This document shows, in pieces, positions 44,933 to 53,543 of a stretch of DNA of 64,000 nucleotides. The stretch's first letter is position 1. Each line of letters opens with the position of its first letter. The notes under the pieces were generated by a model, which did not search any database, was not told the origin of the DNA, and saw only the letters and a list, made by a program, of their open reading frames with translations. This DNA comes from Streptomyces sp. LUP30 (GTDB lineage: Bacteria > Actinomycetota > Actinomycetes > Streptomycetales > Streptomycetaceae). The stretch covers positions 69,752 to 133,751 of the forward strand of contig NZ_MJAJ01000014.1 in the NCBI RefSeq assembly GCF_001746365.1. Direction: 5' to 3'. Both the position numbers and the translations under genes were made by a program.

Positions 44933-46279
44933 ATGGAAAAGAGGACGCTCCTGCGGGGTCTGATCCTCGCCGTGGCAGCGGTCCTGCCCCTGTACGGGCA
45001 AACGGCCACGCAGGCGGCACAGGCCGCGGCCAACGCGGTCGCGGTCTGCGGGCACACGAGCGCACAGCCCACGCTGCAGCAGGGGTCGACGGGGGACGCG
45101 ACGGTCGAGGCGCAGTGCGAGCTCGACCTCGCCACGAAGCCGAGCCGGTACACGCCGATCGCGGCCGACGGCACCTTCGGTGCGGCGACGGAGACACGCG
45201 TCAGGGAGTTCCAGCGGTGCGCCGGACTGAGTGCGGACGGCGTGCTCGGCCCGAACACGTGGGCCGCGCTCAACACCTGGGCCGCCCAGCCGCACACCTG
45301 CGCGACCCAGGGCACGGCGGGGACGGCTCAGGCGACCGTGTGCGGCCACACCGACTCGCGCCCGACCCTGAAGAAGGGGGCGAAGAGCGACGAGGTCAAG
45401 GAGGTGCAGTGCCGGCTGAACCTCGCCATGGAGCCGTACCACTATCCGCCCCTGACGATCGATGGCGACTTCGGCGGCGGCACCGAGGAACGGGTCATCG
45501 AGCTCCAGCACTGCGCCAACCTCAGCGCCGACGGCACGGTGGGCCCGAACACGTGGGCGAAGCTGGTCGACTGGTCCAGCCGTAACACGTACTGCACCCC
45601 GCCCCGCCCGGCCGGGTATCCGATCGACGGGCTGGACACGGCCAAGTACCAGCACCCGGGCGGTGCGCCGATCGACTGGAAGGCCGTCCGTGCCTCCGGC
45701 GTCGAGTTCGCGACGGTCAAGGCCACCCGGGGCATGAACGTCACCGACGAGTACCTCGCCACTGACCTGGAGGCGGCCCGGGCGGCGGGGCTGGCCGTCG
45801 CGCCGTACCACTTCTACACGGGCTCGGCCGCCGACACGGGTGCCGCGCAGGCCGACCGGTTCATAGCCGCCGTGCGGGCGACCGGCTATACCGGCAAGCG
45901 CGCGGGCGACCTGCCTCCCATCTTCGACCTGGAGCGCATGGACGACGGCAGCGGACGCTGTCCCACCTACGGCACGGTGGCCGACGCCAAGGCCTGGCTG
46001 GACCGGGTCGAGAACGCCTTCGGCCGCGTCCCGATGATCTACACCCAGAAGTCCTTCCTGGACGACTGCATGGGGTCGACCACCGCCTTCGCCCGGTATC
46101 CGCTTCAGCTCGCGGACTACCGCCAGTCGATCACCCAGCCTCCGCTGCCGAACGGCTCGACGACCTGGGCGATGTGGCAGTACACGGACGCCGCGCTCTT
46201 CCCCGGCCTGCGGGCGCCGGCGACCGGGGACGTGTTCAACGGCACCCAGGCCGACCTCGACCGCCTGGCCAACCGGTGA
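44933..46279 (+). CDS. Secreted GH25 lysozyme with two peptidoglycan-binding domains
   Basis: 448 residues. A signal peptide (LRGLILAVAAVLPLYGQTAT) is followed by two PG_binding_1-like repeats, each bracketed by Cys and ending in a G-P-N-T-W-A motif (about residues 35-120 and 140-225). The C-terminal GH25 domain (about 235-445) has the entry YPIDGLDTAKYQHP and the catalytic acids in LPPIFDLERMDD. It cleaves the MurNAc-GlcNAc bond of peptidoglycan outside the cell, with the two repeats holding it on the wall. The ATG at 44933 has a strong AAGAGGGGG site. It heads a run of four secreted-protein genes on the same strand. Confidence 0.93.
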   Translation: MEKRTLLRGLILAVAAVLPLYGQTATQAAQAAANAVAVCGHTSAQPTLQQGSTGDATVEAQCELDLATKPSRYTPIAADGTFGAATETRVREFQRCAGLSADGVLGPNTWAALNTWAAQPHTCATQGTAGTAQATVCGHTDSRPTLKKGAKSDEVKEVQCRLNLAMEPYHYPPLTIDGDFGGGTEERVIELQHCANLSADGTVGPNTWAKLVDWSSRNTYCTPPRPAGYPIDGLDTAKYQHPGGAPIDWKAVRASGVEFATVKATRGMNVTDEYLATDLEAARAAGLAVAPYHFYTGSAADTGAAQADRFIAAVRATGYTGKRAGDLPPIFDLERMDDGSGRCPTYGTVADAKAWLDRVENAFGRVPMIYTQKSFLDDCMGSTTAFARYPLQLADYRQSITQPPLPNGSTTWAMWQYTDAALFPGLRAPATGDVFNGTQADLDRLANR

Positions 46280-46317
46280 TTCCGGCCGTGGCCACCACCG
46301 TACCGATGAGGAACACC

Positions 46318-46701
46318 ATGACCGACCGCCTCTCCCGCGCGGCCCTCGTCGCCCTGCTCGCCGTCCTGGGCTTCACCGTCCCGGCGCCCGCCTCGGCAGC
46401 CACCGCCGCCACGAGCTGCTACGGCGGAGCGGTCACGGTCCACTACGGGGAGGTCCGTGACTTCGGCCCGTACGTGACCACGAGCCGCTGCACGGACATC
46501 AACATGCGGATGACCGGCGGCGACGCCGACTTCGGCTGGGCCTGCGTGCAGTTCGCCCGGGCAAGCGGCTGCAACTACTGGACCAAGATCGGCCGGAGCT
46601 GGACGACCATCGCCACCGACGTCCTGAACGGAACGAAGTTCACCGTGCCCAACGGCGTGGACCTGGAGGGCAGTTCCGCCACCTTCCAGATCGCCTTCTG
46701 A
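46318..46701 (+). CDS. Small secreted Cys-containing protein (paralogue 1)
   Basis: 127 residues: a signal peptide (ALVALLAVLGFTVPAPASAA) and a mature domain of about 100 residues with a TSCYGGAVTVHYG opening, FGPYVTTSRCTDINMRMT and two further Cys. It is clearly homologous to the next gene. No known family comes to mind; a compact disulfide-bonded beta domain is likely. It lies 38 bases after the lysozyme gene and is probably co-transcribed with it. Confidence 0.75.
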   Translation: MTDRLSRAALVALLAVLGFTVPAPASAATAATSCYGGAVTVHYGEVRDFGPYVTTSRCTDINMRMTGGDADFGWACVQFARASGCNYWTKIGRSWTTIATDVLNGTKFTVPNGVDLEGSSATFQIAF

Positions 46702-46733
46702 CGACTCACCCACATCACCGAACGGAGACCACC

Positions 46734-47147
46734 ATGATCAAGACCCGGGCGCTCGCCTCGGCTCTCGTCACCGTGGCCGCACTGCTGGCAGCGGGTGCCG
46801 CGCCCGCCGCCGCACAGTCCTCGGCCGCGGCGACCAGCTGCTACGGCGGTGCGAAGAACCTCAACTACCGCTACCAGGTGGGACCCAAGGATTACGGGCC
46901 GTTCACCACGTCCTCGCGGTGCGGTGACATCAACATGCGGCTCACCACGGACGACGGCGGATTCCTCTACGCCTGTGTGGTGTTCGTCGAACACACCGAC
47001 AAGTGCAACCACGACAACACGTACTCCCTGCACGGCACCCCGTGGGCGACGGTCGCCACCGACGTCAAAGACGGCACCCGTTTCGTCCTGCGCGTCGGCC
47101 CCTACGACACCGACGCGCAGAACGTGAACTTCCAGCTCGCCTACTGA
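46734..47147 (+). CDS. Small secreted Cys-containing protein (paralogue 2)
   Basis: 137 residues: signal peptide (LASALVTVAALLAAGAAPAA) then a mature domain with TSCYGGAKNLNYRY, YGPFTTSSRCGDINMRLT and Cys in YACVVFVEHTDKCNHD. The spacing of Cys and the D-I-N-M-R motif match the preceding protein, so the two arose by tandem duplication. It lies 32 bases after the first copy. The position between two cell-wall hydrolases suggests a role at the wall or in protecting it, which is inference only. Confidence 0.75.
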   Translation: MIKTRALASALVTVAALLAAGAAPAAAQSSAAATSCYGGAKNLNYRYQVGPKDYGPFTTSSRCGDINMRLTTDDGGFLYACVVFVEHTDKCNHDNTYSLHGTPWATVATDVKDGTRFVLRVGPYDTDAQNVNFQLAY

Positions 47148-47208
47148 TCTCCTTCCGCACTTCTCGCACCACCGTTCCGACTGTTCCGACCGTCCCGAAA
47201 GGACGACG

Positions 47209-47988
47209 ATGACCTTCCTCTTCCGTTCCGCCGACGCACGCTCCGCCGCAGGCCGCCCGCTCGACCGCCGCAGCATGCTGCGCGGGACGCTGGCCGTCGG
47301 CGCCGGCCTGGCGATCGGCCCCCTGTTGCTCTCCGGTACCGCGCAGGCCTATTCGTGGTCGCGCACCATGAAGCAGGGCGACAGCGGCGCCGACGTGCTC
47401 GAGCTGCAGATCCGTGTCTCCGGGTGGGCGGCCGACAGCGCGAGCCACACCCGGGTCGGCCTCGACGGCGACTTCGGCCCCGGCACGCTCGCGGCCGTCA
47501 AGCGGTTCCAGGCCGCGTACGGCCTGGACGACGACGGGGTCGCCGGCCCCAACACCCAGGCGAAGCTCAACGCACTCGAGCAGTCGGACGGCTCCACGGC
47601 CCACTTCAACTGGAGCGAGTTCGTGGACCAGTCGAGCGGCACCTTCAACGGCGGCAAACTGAGCGCGGCGCAGACCAAGGAGAACGCCCGCCGCTGCATG
47701 TACAAGCTGGAGGCGTTGCGCAAGAAGCTCGGGGACAAGCCGATCACGGTCAACTCGGGCTTCCGCAGCATCGCACACAACGCCGACATCGGCGGGGCCA
47801 GCGACAGCATGCACCTGTACGGCACGGCCGCCGACCTCGACGTGCCCGGCGTCGCCACCAAGACCGTCTACCAGAAGGCGGAGACCTGCGGGTTCTCCGG
47901 CCTGGAGCGGTACACCGTCGACCACCAGCACGTCGACAGCCGGGCCGACCTGGGCCGCGACTGGTGGTGGGAGAGCGGCACGATCTGA
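47209..47988 (+). CDS. Tat-exported M15 peptidase with peptidoglycan-binding domain
   Basis: 259 residues. The N-terminus has a twin-arginine signal (DRRSMLRG, then a hydrophobic run to GTAQAYS). A PG_binding_1 domain occupies about residues 50-120 (MKQGDSGADVLELQIRVSG, DGDFGPGTLAAVKRFQAAYG). The C-terminal M15 domain has the zinc motif HLYGTAADLD and the last ligand in DHQHVDS. It should act as a D-Ala-D-Ala-type carboxypeptidase or endopeptidase on peptidoglycan stem peptides. It is the last gene of the plus-strand cell-wall run. Confidence 0.92.
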   Translation: MTFLFRSADARSAAGRPLDRRSMLRGTLAVGAGLAIGPLLLSGTAQAYSWSRTMKQGDSGADVLELQIRVSGWAADSASHTRVGLDGDFGPGTLAAVKRFQAAYGLDDDGVAGPNTQAKLNALEQSDGSTAHFNWSEFVDQSSGTFNGGKLSAAQTKENARRCMYKLEALRKKLGDKPITVNSGFRSIAHNADIGGASDSMHLYGTAADLDVPGVATKTVYQKAETCGFSGLERYTVDHQHVDSRADLGRDWWWESGTI

Positions 47989-47990
47989 CG

Positions 47991-48047
47991 CGGTCGCGGC
48001 CCGGCCGCGACCGTATACCCCGGGTACCGCGGCGGCGGTACCCGGGG
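47991..48047. terminator. Tandem hairpins between convergent cell-wall genes
   Basis: A 9-bp stem (47991-47999 with 48005-48013, five-base loop) is followed by a 13-bp stem (48018-48030 with 48035-48047, four-base loop). Both are perfect. They lie between the M15 gene stop and the stop of the convergent regulator gene and should terminate both. Confidence 0.88.
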
Positions 48048-48056
48048 CTTCGCGCC

Positions 48057-49241
48057 TCAGGCCTTCGGCGTGTCCTTCAGCGCCGCCTCGCAGGAGGGCC
48101 AGTCGTGGAAGTCGTGCTGCGCACTCCACAGGCGGTGGGCTGCCTTGATGTTCCACTCCGGGTCGAACGCCCGCAGCGGGGTGCCGCCGAGCTCGCGCAG
48201 GCGGCCGTCGGAGATCTGGAAGACGCCCCAGTTGCGGCTGCCGTTGGTGTTGGGCAGGACCCACAACGGGTCCAGGAAGGACGCGCAGCGGGCGACGGCC
48301 ACCGCAGACGCGGGATCCTCGGTGAACACCTGACGGATCCGCTCCGCCACCCTGGCCGGCGACCAGGTCGACATGCTCACCCTCCGGGCGTAGAGCGCCT
48401 TCTTGGTGTCCTCGTCGACCACGTTGCTGGCCGGCAGGCGCGCCAGCACCTGGAAGGCGGTCAGCCTGCGCAGGGTCTCCGGCCCGAAGTCCCCATCGAC
48501 GGCGAGCCGACCCTTCGCCGCCACCAGCAGGGTCTGGACCTCGCGCACGCACTCGTCGTGTTGGCCCATGCTCACCGACTTGCACGCGGGGGAGTACAGC
48601 AGCCCGTCGTCCGCCGCCGGTGACCCGTCGGCGGAACGACTGCCGGGAAGCCACACGAAACCGGCCACCAGCAGCACCGCGACCATGGCCGCCAGTACCG
48701 CGAAGCGGGGGGAGAGCTTCTCGGGCATCCGGGACCGCCCGGGCCGCCCCGTCGTACCGAGCTCTACCTCCAGCGGGACGACGTCGTCCGCCCCCGTGTC
48801 CGGCGCCACGGGCGGTGCGCCGTGCCTGGACCCGGGCTCCGCACCTTCGGCCGCAGCCGTGGTTGCCGCCGGCCCGGCCTCCCGCCTCGCGTCGGCCTCC
48901 CATCGCGCCACCGTCTCCGCTCCGGCCTCGCGATCTGCCGCGAGGCTCTCCTTGGCGGTCCCGGTGGGTGCGTCCCTGTCGGTGTCCGCCAGTGCCCAGA
49001 GCCGGTGGAGTTCGCGGAGCTCCTCCGCACTGGCACCGCACACCTTGGCGAAGGAGTGCACGACCCGGTAGTCCGTCGGAACACCGAGCCCCGAGCAGTA
49101 CCGATGCAGACTGGAACCACTGACGCCCGCCTCCTTGCCGAGGCGGTCGTACCCCCGGCCGCTGCGCTCCTTCAGCATGCGAAGACAGGCGGCGAACTTA
49201 TCGGTATGCGGAGAGGCAACCACACTTCCACCCTTGCTCAA
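48057..49241 (-). CDS. Membrane-bound HTH regulator with peptidoglycan-binding and lysozyme-like domains
   Basis: 394 residues with a sensor-regulator plan. Residues 14-80 are an XRE-type HTH in the cytosol (RLGKEAGVSGSSLHRYCSGL), 90-175 an Ala/Glu-rich linker, 180-198 one membrane helix (FAVLAAMVAVLLVAGFVWLP), 218-290 a PG_binding_1 domain and 291-394 a lysozyme/transglycosylase-like domain (NTNGSRNWGVFQISDG). In active relatives the catalytic Glu sits in a C-E-S motif before this; here residues 319-321 are Cys-Ala-Ser, so catalysis seems lost. It could bind wall fragments outside and control genes inside. The frame starts at a TTG (49241); a GTG at 49223 is as likely. It is convergent with the wall-hydrolase genes. 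Confidence 0.88.
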   Translation of the reverse strand: MSKGGSVVASPHTDKFAACLRMLKERSGRGYDRLGKEAGVSGSSLHRYCSGLGVPTDYRVVHSFAKVCGASAEELRELHRLWALADTDRDAPTGTAKESLAADREAGAETVARWEADARREAGPAATTAAAEGAEPGSRHGAPPVAPDTGADDVVPLEVELGTTGRPGRSRMPEKLSPRFAVLAAMVAVLLVAGFVWLPGSRSADGSPAADDGLLYSPACKSVSMGQHDECVREVQTLLVAAKGRLAVDGDFGPETLRRLTAFQVLARLPASNVVDEDTKKALYARRVSMSTWSPARVAERIRQVFTEDPASAVAVARCASFLDPLWVLPNTNGSRNWGVFQISDGRLRELGGTPLRAFDPEWNIKAAHRLWSAQHDFHDWPSCEAALKDTPKA

Positions 49242-50240
49242 GCCCCTACTGACGGGTAGAAGCTACACCGCCGGTCCGGGCGCGTGCGCCCTTTCGCCCA
49301 CGCAATACGATCGCCAATGGCCCTTCTCTCGACGCAGTTTGAAACAATGTCAAACATTCCCTTAGTCCGAGGGTCTCCTTGGGGTCTTCGGGGTGATGTG
49401 ACCCCTGGCTCCCGCCGTCTCGACCGGCTTTCCCGGTCCGTGCGATGCTCGCGCGCACGCGCTCATCCGGCCGGGCGGCCGACGCCCCGGGCCGGGCATG
49501 CTGGAGGGCGCCTTCACCGTTTCCGGACCCTCTGATCGAATGGGTACTCTATTTGCGCCGTATCGCGGGTCAGGTCGCGTGCAAGGCGATGACCACAGCG
49601 CTGCCTGAACCCCGGGGGTGAGCCATGCTCTCAGCCGAGTCGATCAACTGGCTGATCAAATAGGAGGCTCTTCAGTGGCCCGGTCAACTCCGCCGCGACG
49701 GACTGCTGTTGACGCTCGGCTCGCCGCTGCAGCCGCTGACCTCCCGCACGGCGAGAAGCAGAGAAGTCTGCGACCGGCTTCATCCGTTCCGAGGAACTCA
49801 AGAACGACCGCGCACGCATCCGCGGACGACTCACTGCACTCGTCGGCTGACCGCTACGGTGGTCGAGACGCTGCGGGCCGTGGGCTCTCAGAAGTGAGGC
49901 CAGGCGACCTGGGGCGCTACCGGGAGCCTGGTCTCGCGCTCTGTTCGTCAACCTCTGCCGTCATAGCGGGGCCCCAGAGAGACAGAGAGCAACACGCGCA
50001 GACCGGCTAGAGAACGCTGCCGGTGGCCATGTACAGGACGGCGGTGCGCTTCAGGTCGGTGCCGTGTGCGTCGGGGTCTGTGAGCATCCGGGCGAGGTAG
50101 GCGGTCGAGTCGGCGCCCAGCCCCCAGTTGTTGACGGTGTCCAGGTCGTCGGTGGTGCTCAGGCCGGGCAGTGACGGCGTGTACGCGGTGTGGGGCATGG
50201 CCTTCGTCACTCATTCGGGCACGGAAGGACGGTTGGCTGG
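49242..50240. other. Long gap with decayed scraps
   Basis: About 1 kb. A plus frame around 49763-49849 reads FIRSEELKNDRARIRGRL with coding-like composition and a stop, possibly a gene end. A small minus ORF (50007-50210) is listed separately. Otherwise I see nothing. The left part must carry the promoter of the HTH gene. Confidence 0.4.
50007..50210 (-). CDS. Small hypothetical protein or gene remnant
   Basis: 67 codons from a GTG (an ATG four codons later). The sequence MPHTAYTPSLPGLSTTDDLD then YLARMLTDPDAHGTDLKRTA is coding-like, but I recognise no family and there is no clear ribosome site. It may be the C-terminal end of a lost gene. Confidence 0.25.
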   Translation of the reverse strand: MTKAMPHTAYTPSLPGLSTTDDLDTVNNWGLGADSTAYLARMLTDPDAHGTDLKRTAVLYMATGSVL

Positions 50241-50369
50241 TCAGTGCAGTTCGGCGACCGCGTGCGCGGGGTCGGGGACCAGGACGGCGCGCTGCTCGGC
50301 GAGCAGGCGGGCGCGGCCGGCCTCGCCCTGGAGGACCTCGTCGGGCTGGACCCGGGCGAGAACCTGGGC
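50241..50369 (-). pseudogene. C-terminal fragment of an unidentified gene
   Basis: Right after the cellulase stop the same strand continues in a coding-like frame without a start: AQVLARVQPDEVLQGEAGRA and RLLAEQRAVLVPDPAHAVAE, then a stop at 50241. It looks like a gene end joined to the cellulase gene by deletion. Confidence 0.35.
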
Positions 50370-50375
50370 ACTCGG

Positions 50376-51872
50376 TTATGGGGTCGAGTAGGGGTCTTGG
50401 CTGATCAGGTGGGCCTTCAGACCCTCTCCGACGCCGGGTTCCGGGGTGCCCGCCCAGTCCTTGATGAGCACGCCACCATTACTGCAGCCCCAGGGGTTCC
50501 AGGTCCACGCGAGATAACTCATGTTGTGCGCGTCGGCCCAGTCCACCAACTGGTGCATGTAGTCGAAGCCGCAGTTGTCCTGGCCGAACTCACCGATGAC
50601 GACCGGCACGTGCTGGGCGAGCGGCGCGACTTGGCTGTCCCAGCAGGACACTGTCGCACAGGCGTTGAAGCTGTACGAATGCCATGACGCGGCGATGTTG
50701 TTCAGCGGGTCGTTCGGCATGTGCGTCAGCCACTCGCGCATGTCGTTGGCCCACTCAAGGCCACCCAGCATGAGGACGTTGGTCGCGCCGGTGGCCCGGA
50801 CCGCGTCGACCAGGTCCTGCATGCCGGCCGTCTCGTACGGGAAGCCCGTGCAGGTGCCGCCGTCGCGCCAGCACTGCCAGCCGACCGTCTTGTCCCAGTC
50901 GGCGGCGATCTCCGGGTACGGCTCGTTGAACAGATCGAGGACGACGGCGTCATTGCCCTTGAAGGCGTTGGCGACACCGGTCCAGAACTGGGGGGCGTAC
51001 TGCGCGTCCGGCATGGGTTTCTGGCAGGTCGCGGTGGCGTCCTTGCAGTGCCAGTCCGGCCCGTTGGTATAGGCGCCCCGCGTCCAGTGCAGGTCGAGGA
51101 TCGGGGTGATGCCATTGGCGACCAGCAGGTTGACGTAATCTTTGACGCCCTGCTGGTAAGCGGTCCCCTGGGGCGAGCCGTTGAGGCCGAGCCAGCATTC
51201 CTCGTTCAACGGCACCCGTACCGCGTGGATGCTCCAGGTCTTCATCGCGTCGACGGAAGCCTGGTCGACCGGGCCGCCGTCCCACAGTCCTTTGCCCTGA
51301 ACACAAGCGTATTCACCGCTGGAGCGGTCCACACCCAGCAGCCGGTACGGCTTGCCGCTCGCGGTGACGATCTTGTTGCCGGAAACCTTCAGCTCCGGGG
51401 CCGGACCGCTGGGGCCGCCGGTCGGAGTGGTGGTGGGGCTGGGGGTCGGGGATGTCACCGAGCCGCTACAGGTCACGCCGTTGAGCGCAACCGATGCGGG
51501 TTGCGGATTGGCGCCCTTCCACGCACCGTTGAACCCGATGGACGCCGACCCGCCCGTGTCCAGCGTCCCGTTCCAGTCGAGGTTGGTGGCGGACACGTGG
51601 GTTCCGGACTGTGCCCAGGTGGCACTCCAGCCGTTGGTGACCTTCTGGTCGGAGTCCGGGAAGTCGAACGTCGCGGTCCACCCTCGCACGGGTGAGCCGA
51701 GATTTTTGATGGCCAGATCCGCGGTGAACCCTCCCGGCCATTCGCTCTGCACCTTGTACACGACCGAGCAGCCGGTGGCGGATGCCGATGCGGGCAGGGC
51801 GGCGATGGCAAGGCCACCCAGGATCAGTGCACCGGCGGCGCCGGCGGCTATTAAGGTGTGACGACGTTTCAC
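50376..51872 (-). CDS. Secreted GH5 cellulase with N-terminal CBM2
   Basis: 498 residues. A signal peptide ends near PASASA. CBM2 (residues about 34-135) has the bracketing Cys residues and exposed Trp pattern (GWSATWAQSG, GFNGAWKGANP). A Pro/Thr/Ser linker spans 137-160. The GH5 domain (about 160-495) has the acid/base Glu in LFNEPYP (317) and the nucleophile Glu in VVIGEFGQ (428). It should be an endo-beta-1,4-glucanase acting on cellulose. It follows the Cip1-like gene on the same strand by 190 bases and is probably under the same CebR-type control. Confidence 0.95.
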   Translation of the reverse strand: MKRRHTLIAAGAAGALILGGLAIAALPASASATGCSVVYKVQSEWPGGFTADLAIKNLGSPVRGWTATFDFPDSDQKVTNGWSATWAQSGTHVSATNLDWNGTLDTGGSASIGFNGAWKGANPQPASVALNGVTCSGSVTSPTPSPTTTPTGGPSGPAPELKVSGNKIVTASGKPYRLLGVDRSSGEYACVQGKGLWDGGPVDQASVDAMKTWSIHAVRVPLNEECWLGLNGSPQGTAYQQGVKDYVNLLVANGITPILDLHWTRGAYTNGPDWHCKDATATCQKPMPDAQYAPQFWTGVANAFKGNDAVVLDLFNEPYPEIAADWDKTVGWQCWRDGGTCTGFPYETAGMQDLVDAVRATGATNVLMLGGLEWANDMREWLTHMPNDPLNNIAASWHSYSFNACATVSCWDSQVAPLAQHVPVVIGEFGQDNCGFDYMHQLVDWADAHNMSYLAWTWNPWGCSNGGVLIKDWAGTPEPGVGEGLKAHLISQDPYSTP

Positions 51873-52064
51873 CTGATCTCCTTGTTACGTGAGGGATCGA
51901 TGAGCCTCGATACTCATCTGATCGACGGACGGGTGAGCCAGGGCCCAGGCCGAGGGCCTGCAGCTGACCGGTCCACCAGGCGGGTGCTGCGCGCCGCACG
52001 GATCAAGGAATCGACAACTGTCGCGCGTTCAGATCCTGTCGTCCCGGCACATTCCATGCGGGCG

Positions 52065-53222
52065 TCAGCAGCCGATCGGTGAGGAGCCAAGGGCCACGTC
52101 GTCGAACCAGAGAGTGTCGTCCCCGGTGCCGTAGCTCTCCCAGCCCAGGCGCAGGCCGGTGGGGCGGGGAGGGGTCCTGCGGGCGAGCCACTGCCCGTCG
52201 ACGTTCTGGGTCGGCACCCCATCCACGCGCAGTCCGGCGATCTCCTGGTCGTCGACCCAGGTGCGCATGGACTGGGCGGTGGTGTCGATCTCGTACCTTA
52301 AGCACAGCCACCGGCCCGTAGCCAGCGGGGTGCTGAGCGCGACACCCGCCGGGCTCTGTTCCGGCAGCGTCGCGTCGTCGCTCTCGCGGTTCCACTGCAG
52401 CGCGCCGTTCTGCCCGCCGACGCGCAGCGCCTTGCTGCCCTGTGAGGCGTCCGGCATGGACACGAAGGTGACGTGGTTGATGGGCAGGGCGGTGGTGTGC
52501 CGGACCCGCATCCGCACGTACACCACGGGCCCGACGGAGGACAGATCGCGAGTGGAGGCTGCGAAGACGTGGTTGCAGTAGCCGGCGCCGCCGTCGACGC
52601 GCAGCGACCTGGTGCCGCTGTAGGCGACGGACGTGTCGACGCTGACCTTCCCCGTTCCCTGGCAGTCGGGTGCCGTGGTCTGCCAGGCGCCCGAGGGCAC
52701 GGTGCCGGCTTGGTCCTCGAAGTCGGAGCAGATCGTCGCCCCGGCCCCAGCGCATTCGGTCGGCGCGGTGGATGTCGCCGTCGGCGTCGGCGTGGGAGTC
52801 GCGGTTCCGCCGCACGGAGCACCGTTGAGGGCAAAGGCGGTGGGGGCGGGGTCGGTGGTGCGCCAGGTGCCCTGGAGGCCGAAGTCCACGGACCCGCCGG
52901 CGGCGAGCACGGCATTGTGCGCGGCGTTCACGGCGGTCACCGCGCTGCCCGACTGGGTGACCTGCGCGTTCCACGCGGACGTGACCTGCTGGTCGCCAGC
53001 GTAGGCCCACTCCAGCCGCCAGCCGTTCAGGGCGGCGCCGAGATTCGTGACGCGGATCTGGGCGGTGAAGCCGCCGGACCACTCGTTGGTGGTGTACGTG
53101 ACCGTGCAGCCCGTGGCCGCGCCCTGTGCGCGTGACGTCGCGATGGCGGGAAGGGCAACCGCCACCACGGTCAGAACCAATGCCCACAGAGGCAGCCGGT
53201 GGCGGCGCACGCGTAATGTCAT
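52065..53222 (-). CDS. CBM2 protein with Cip1-like C-terminal domain
   Basis: 385 residues from the ATG at 53222 (MTLRVRRHRLPLWALVLTVV), which begins a proper signal peptide; the open frame extends upstream but without signal-like sequence. Mature CBM2 (TGCTVTYTTNEWSGGFTAQI to ALNGAPCGG) is followed by a Pro/Thr linker and a beta-rich domain of about 215 residues (ICSDFEDQAGTVPSGAWQ, YSGTRSLRVDGGAGYCNHVF, LRLGWESYGTGDDTLWFDDV). The latter resembles the fungal cellulose-induced protein Cip1 and its bacterial relatives, whose activity is debated (lyase-like fold). A perfect CebR-type box lies about 195 bases upstream. Confidence 0.82.
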   Translation of the reverse strand: MTLRVRRHRLPLWALVLTVVAVALPAIATSRAQGAATGCTVTYTTNEWSGGFTAQIRVTNLGAALNGWRLEWAYAGDQQVTSAWNAQVTQSGSAVTAVNAAHNAVLAAGGSVDFGLQGTWRTTDPAPTAFALNGAPCGGTATPTPTPTATSTAPTECAGAGATICSDFEDQAGTVPSGAWQTTAPDCQGTGKVSVDTSVAYSGTRSLRVDGGAGYCNHVFAASTRDLSSVGPVVYVRMRVRHTTALPINHVTFVSMPDASQGSKALRVGGQNGALQWNRESDDATLPEQSPAGVALSTPLATGRWLCLRYEIDTTAQSMRTWVDDQEIAGLRVDGVPTQNVDGQWLARRTPPRPTGLRLGWESYGTGDDTLWFDDVALGSSPIGC

Positions 53223-53417
53223 GGGCATGATCACTCTCTCGGCACAGCTGTCCGCGACGAGCATGGTCGGGGCGGCCAGCAACACAGCAACGCGCTTTCG
53301 GGCGGGCGAGCGGTGGATCGGAAGAAGCTGCATGGGGGGATCCGCCTTCTTCGTGACGGGGCGCCGTGACGTTCGTATGGGACTCTTCTCGGAGTGAGCG
53401 CTGGAGCATCGCAACTG
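53223..53417. other. Leader region of the cellulose operon
   Basis: About 195 bases between the CebR-type box and the Cip1-like start. It is open in frame with the gene but the translation is not signal-like, so it is best read as an untranslated leader. Confidence 0.4.
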
Positions 53418-53431
53418 TGGGAGCGCTCCCA
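53418..53431. promoter_or_regulatory. CebR-type operator TGGGAGCGCTCCCA
   Basis: A perfect 14-bp palindrome identical to the established recognition sequence of CebR, the LacI-family repressor that controls cellulose and cello-oligosaccharide genes in Streptomyces and is released by cellobiose. It stands upstream of the Cip1-like/GH5 gene pair. No cebR gene is visible in the window, so the repressor would act in trans. Confidence 0.92.
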
Positions 53432-53543
53432 CGTATCCGGGACTGTAGAAGAGGGCCATGACCCTGACAAGGGGTTGCGTTCCCGTCGGAGTTTTCGCCG
53501 TGTCCGGGCTGGGGCGTGTGCCCGGCCCGGACAGGGGGTGGAA

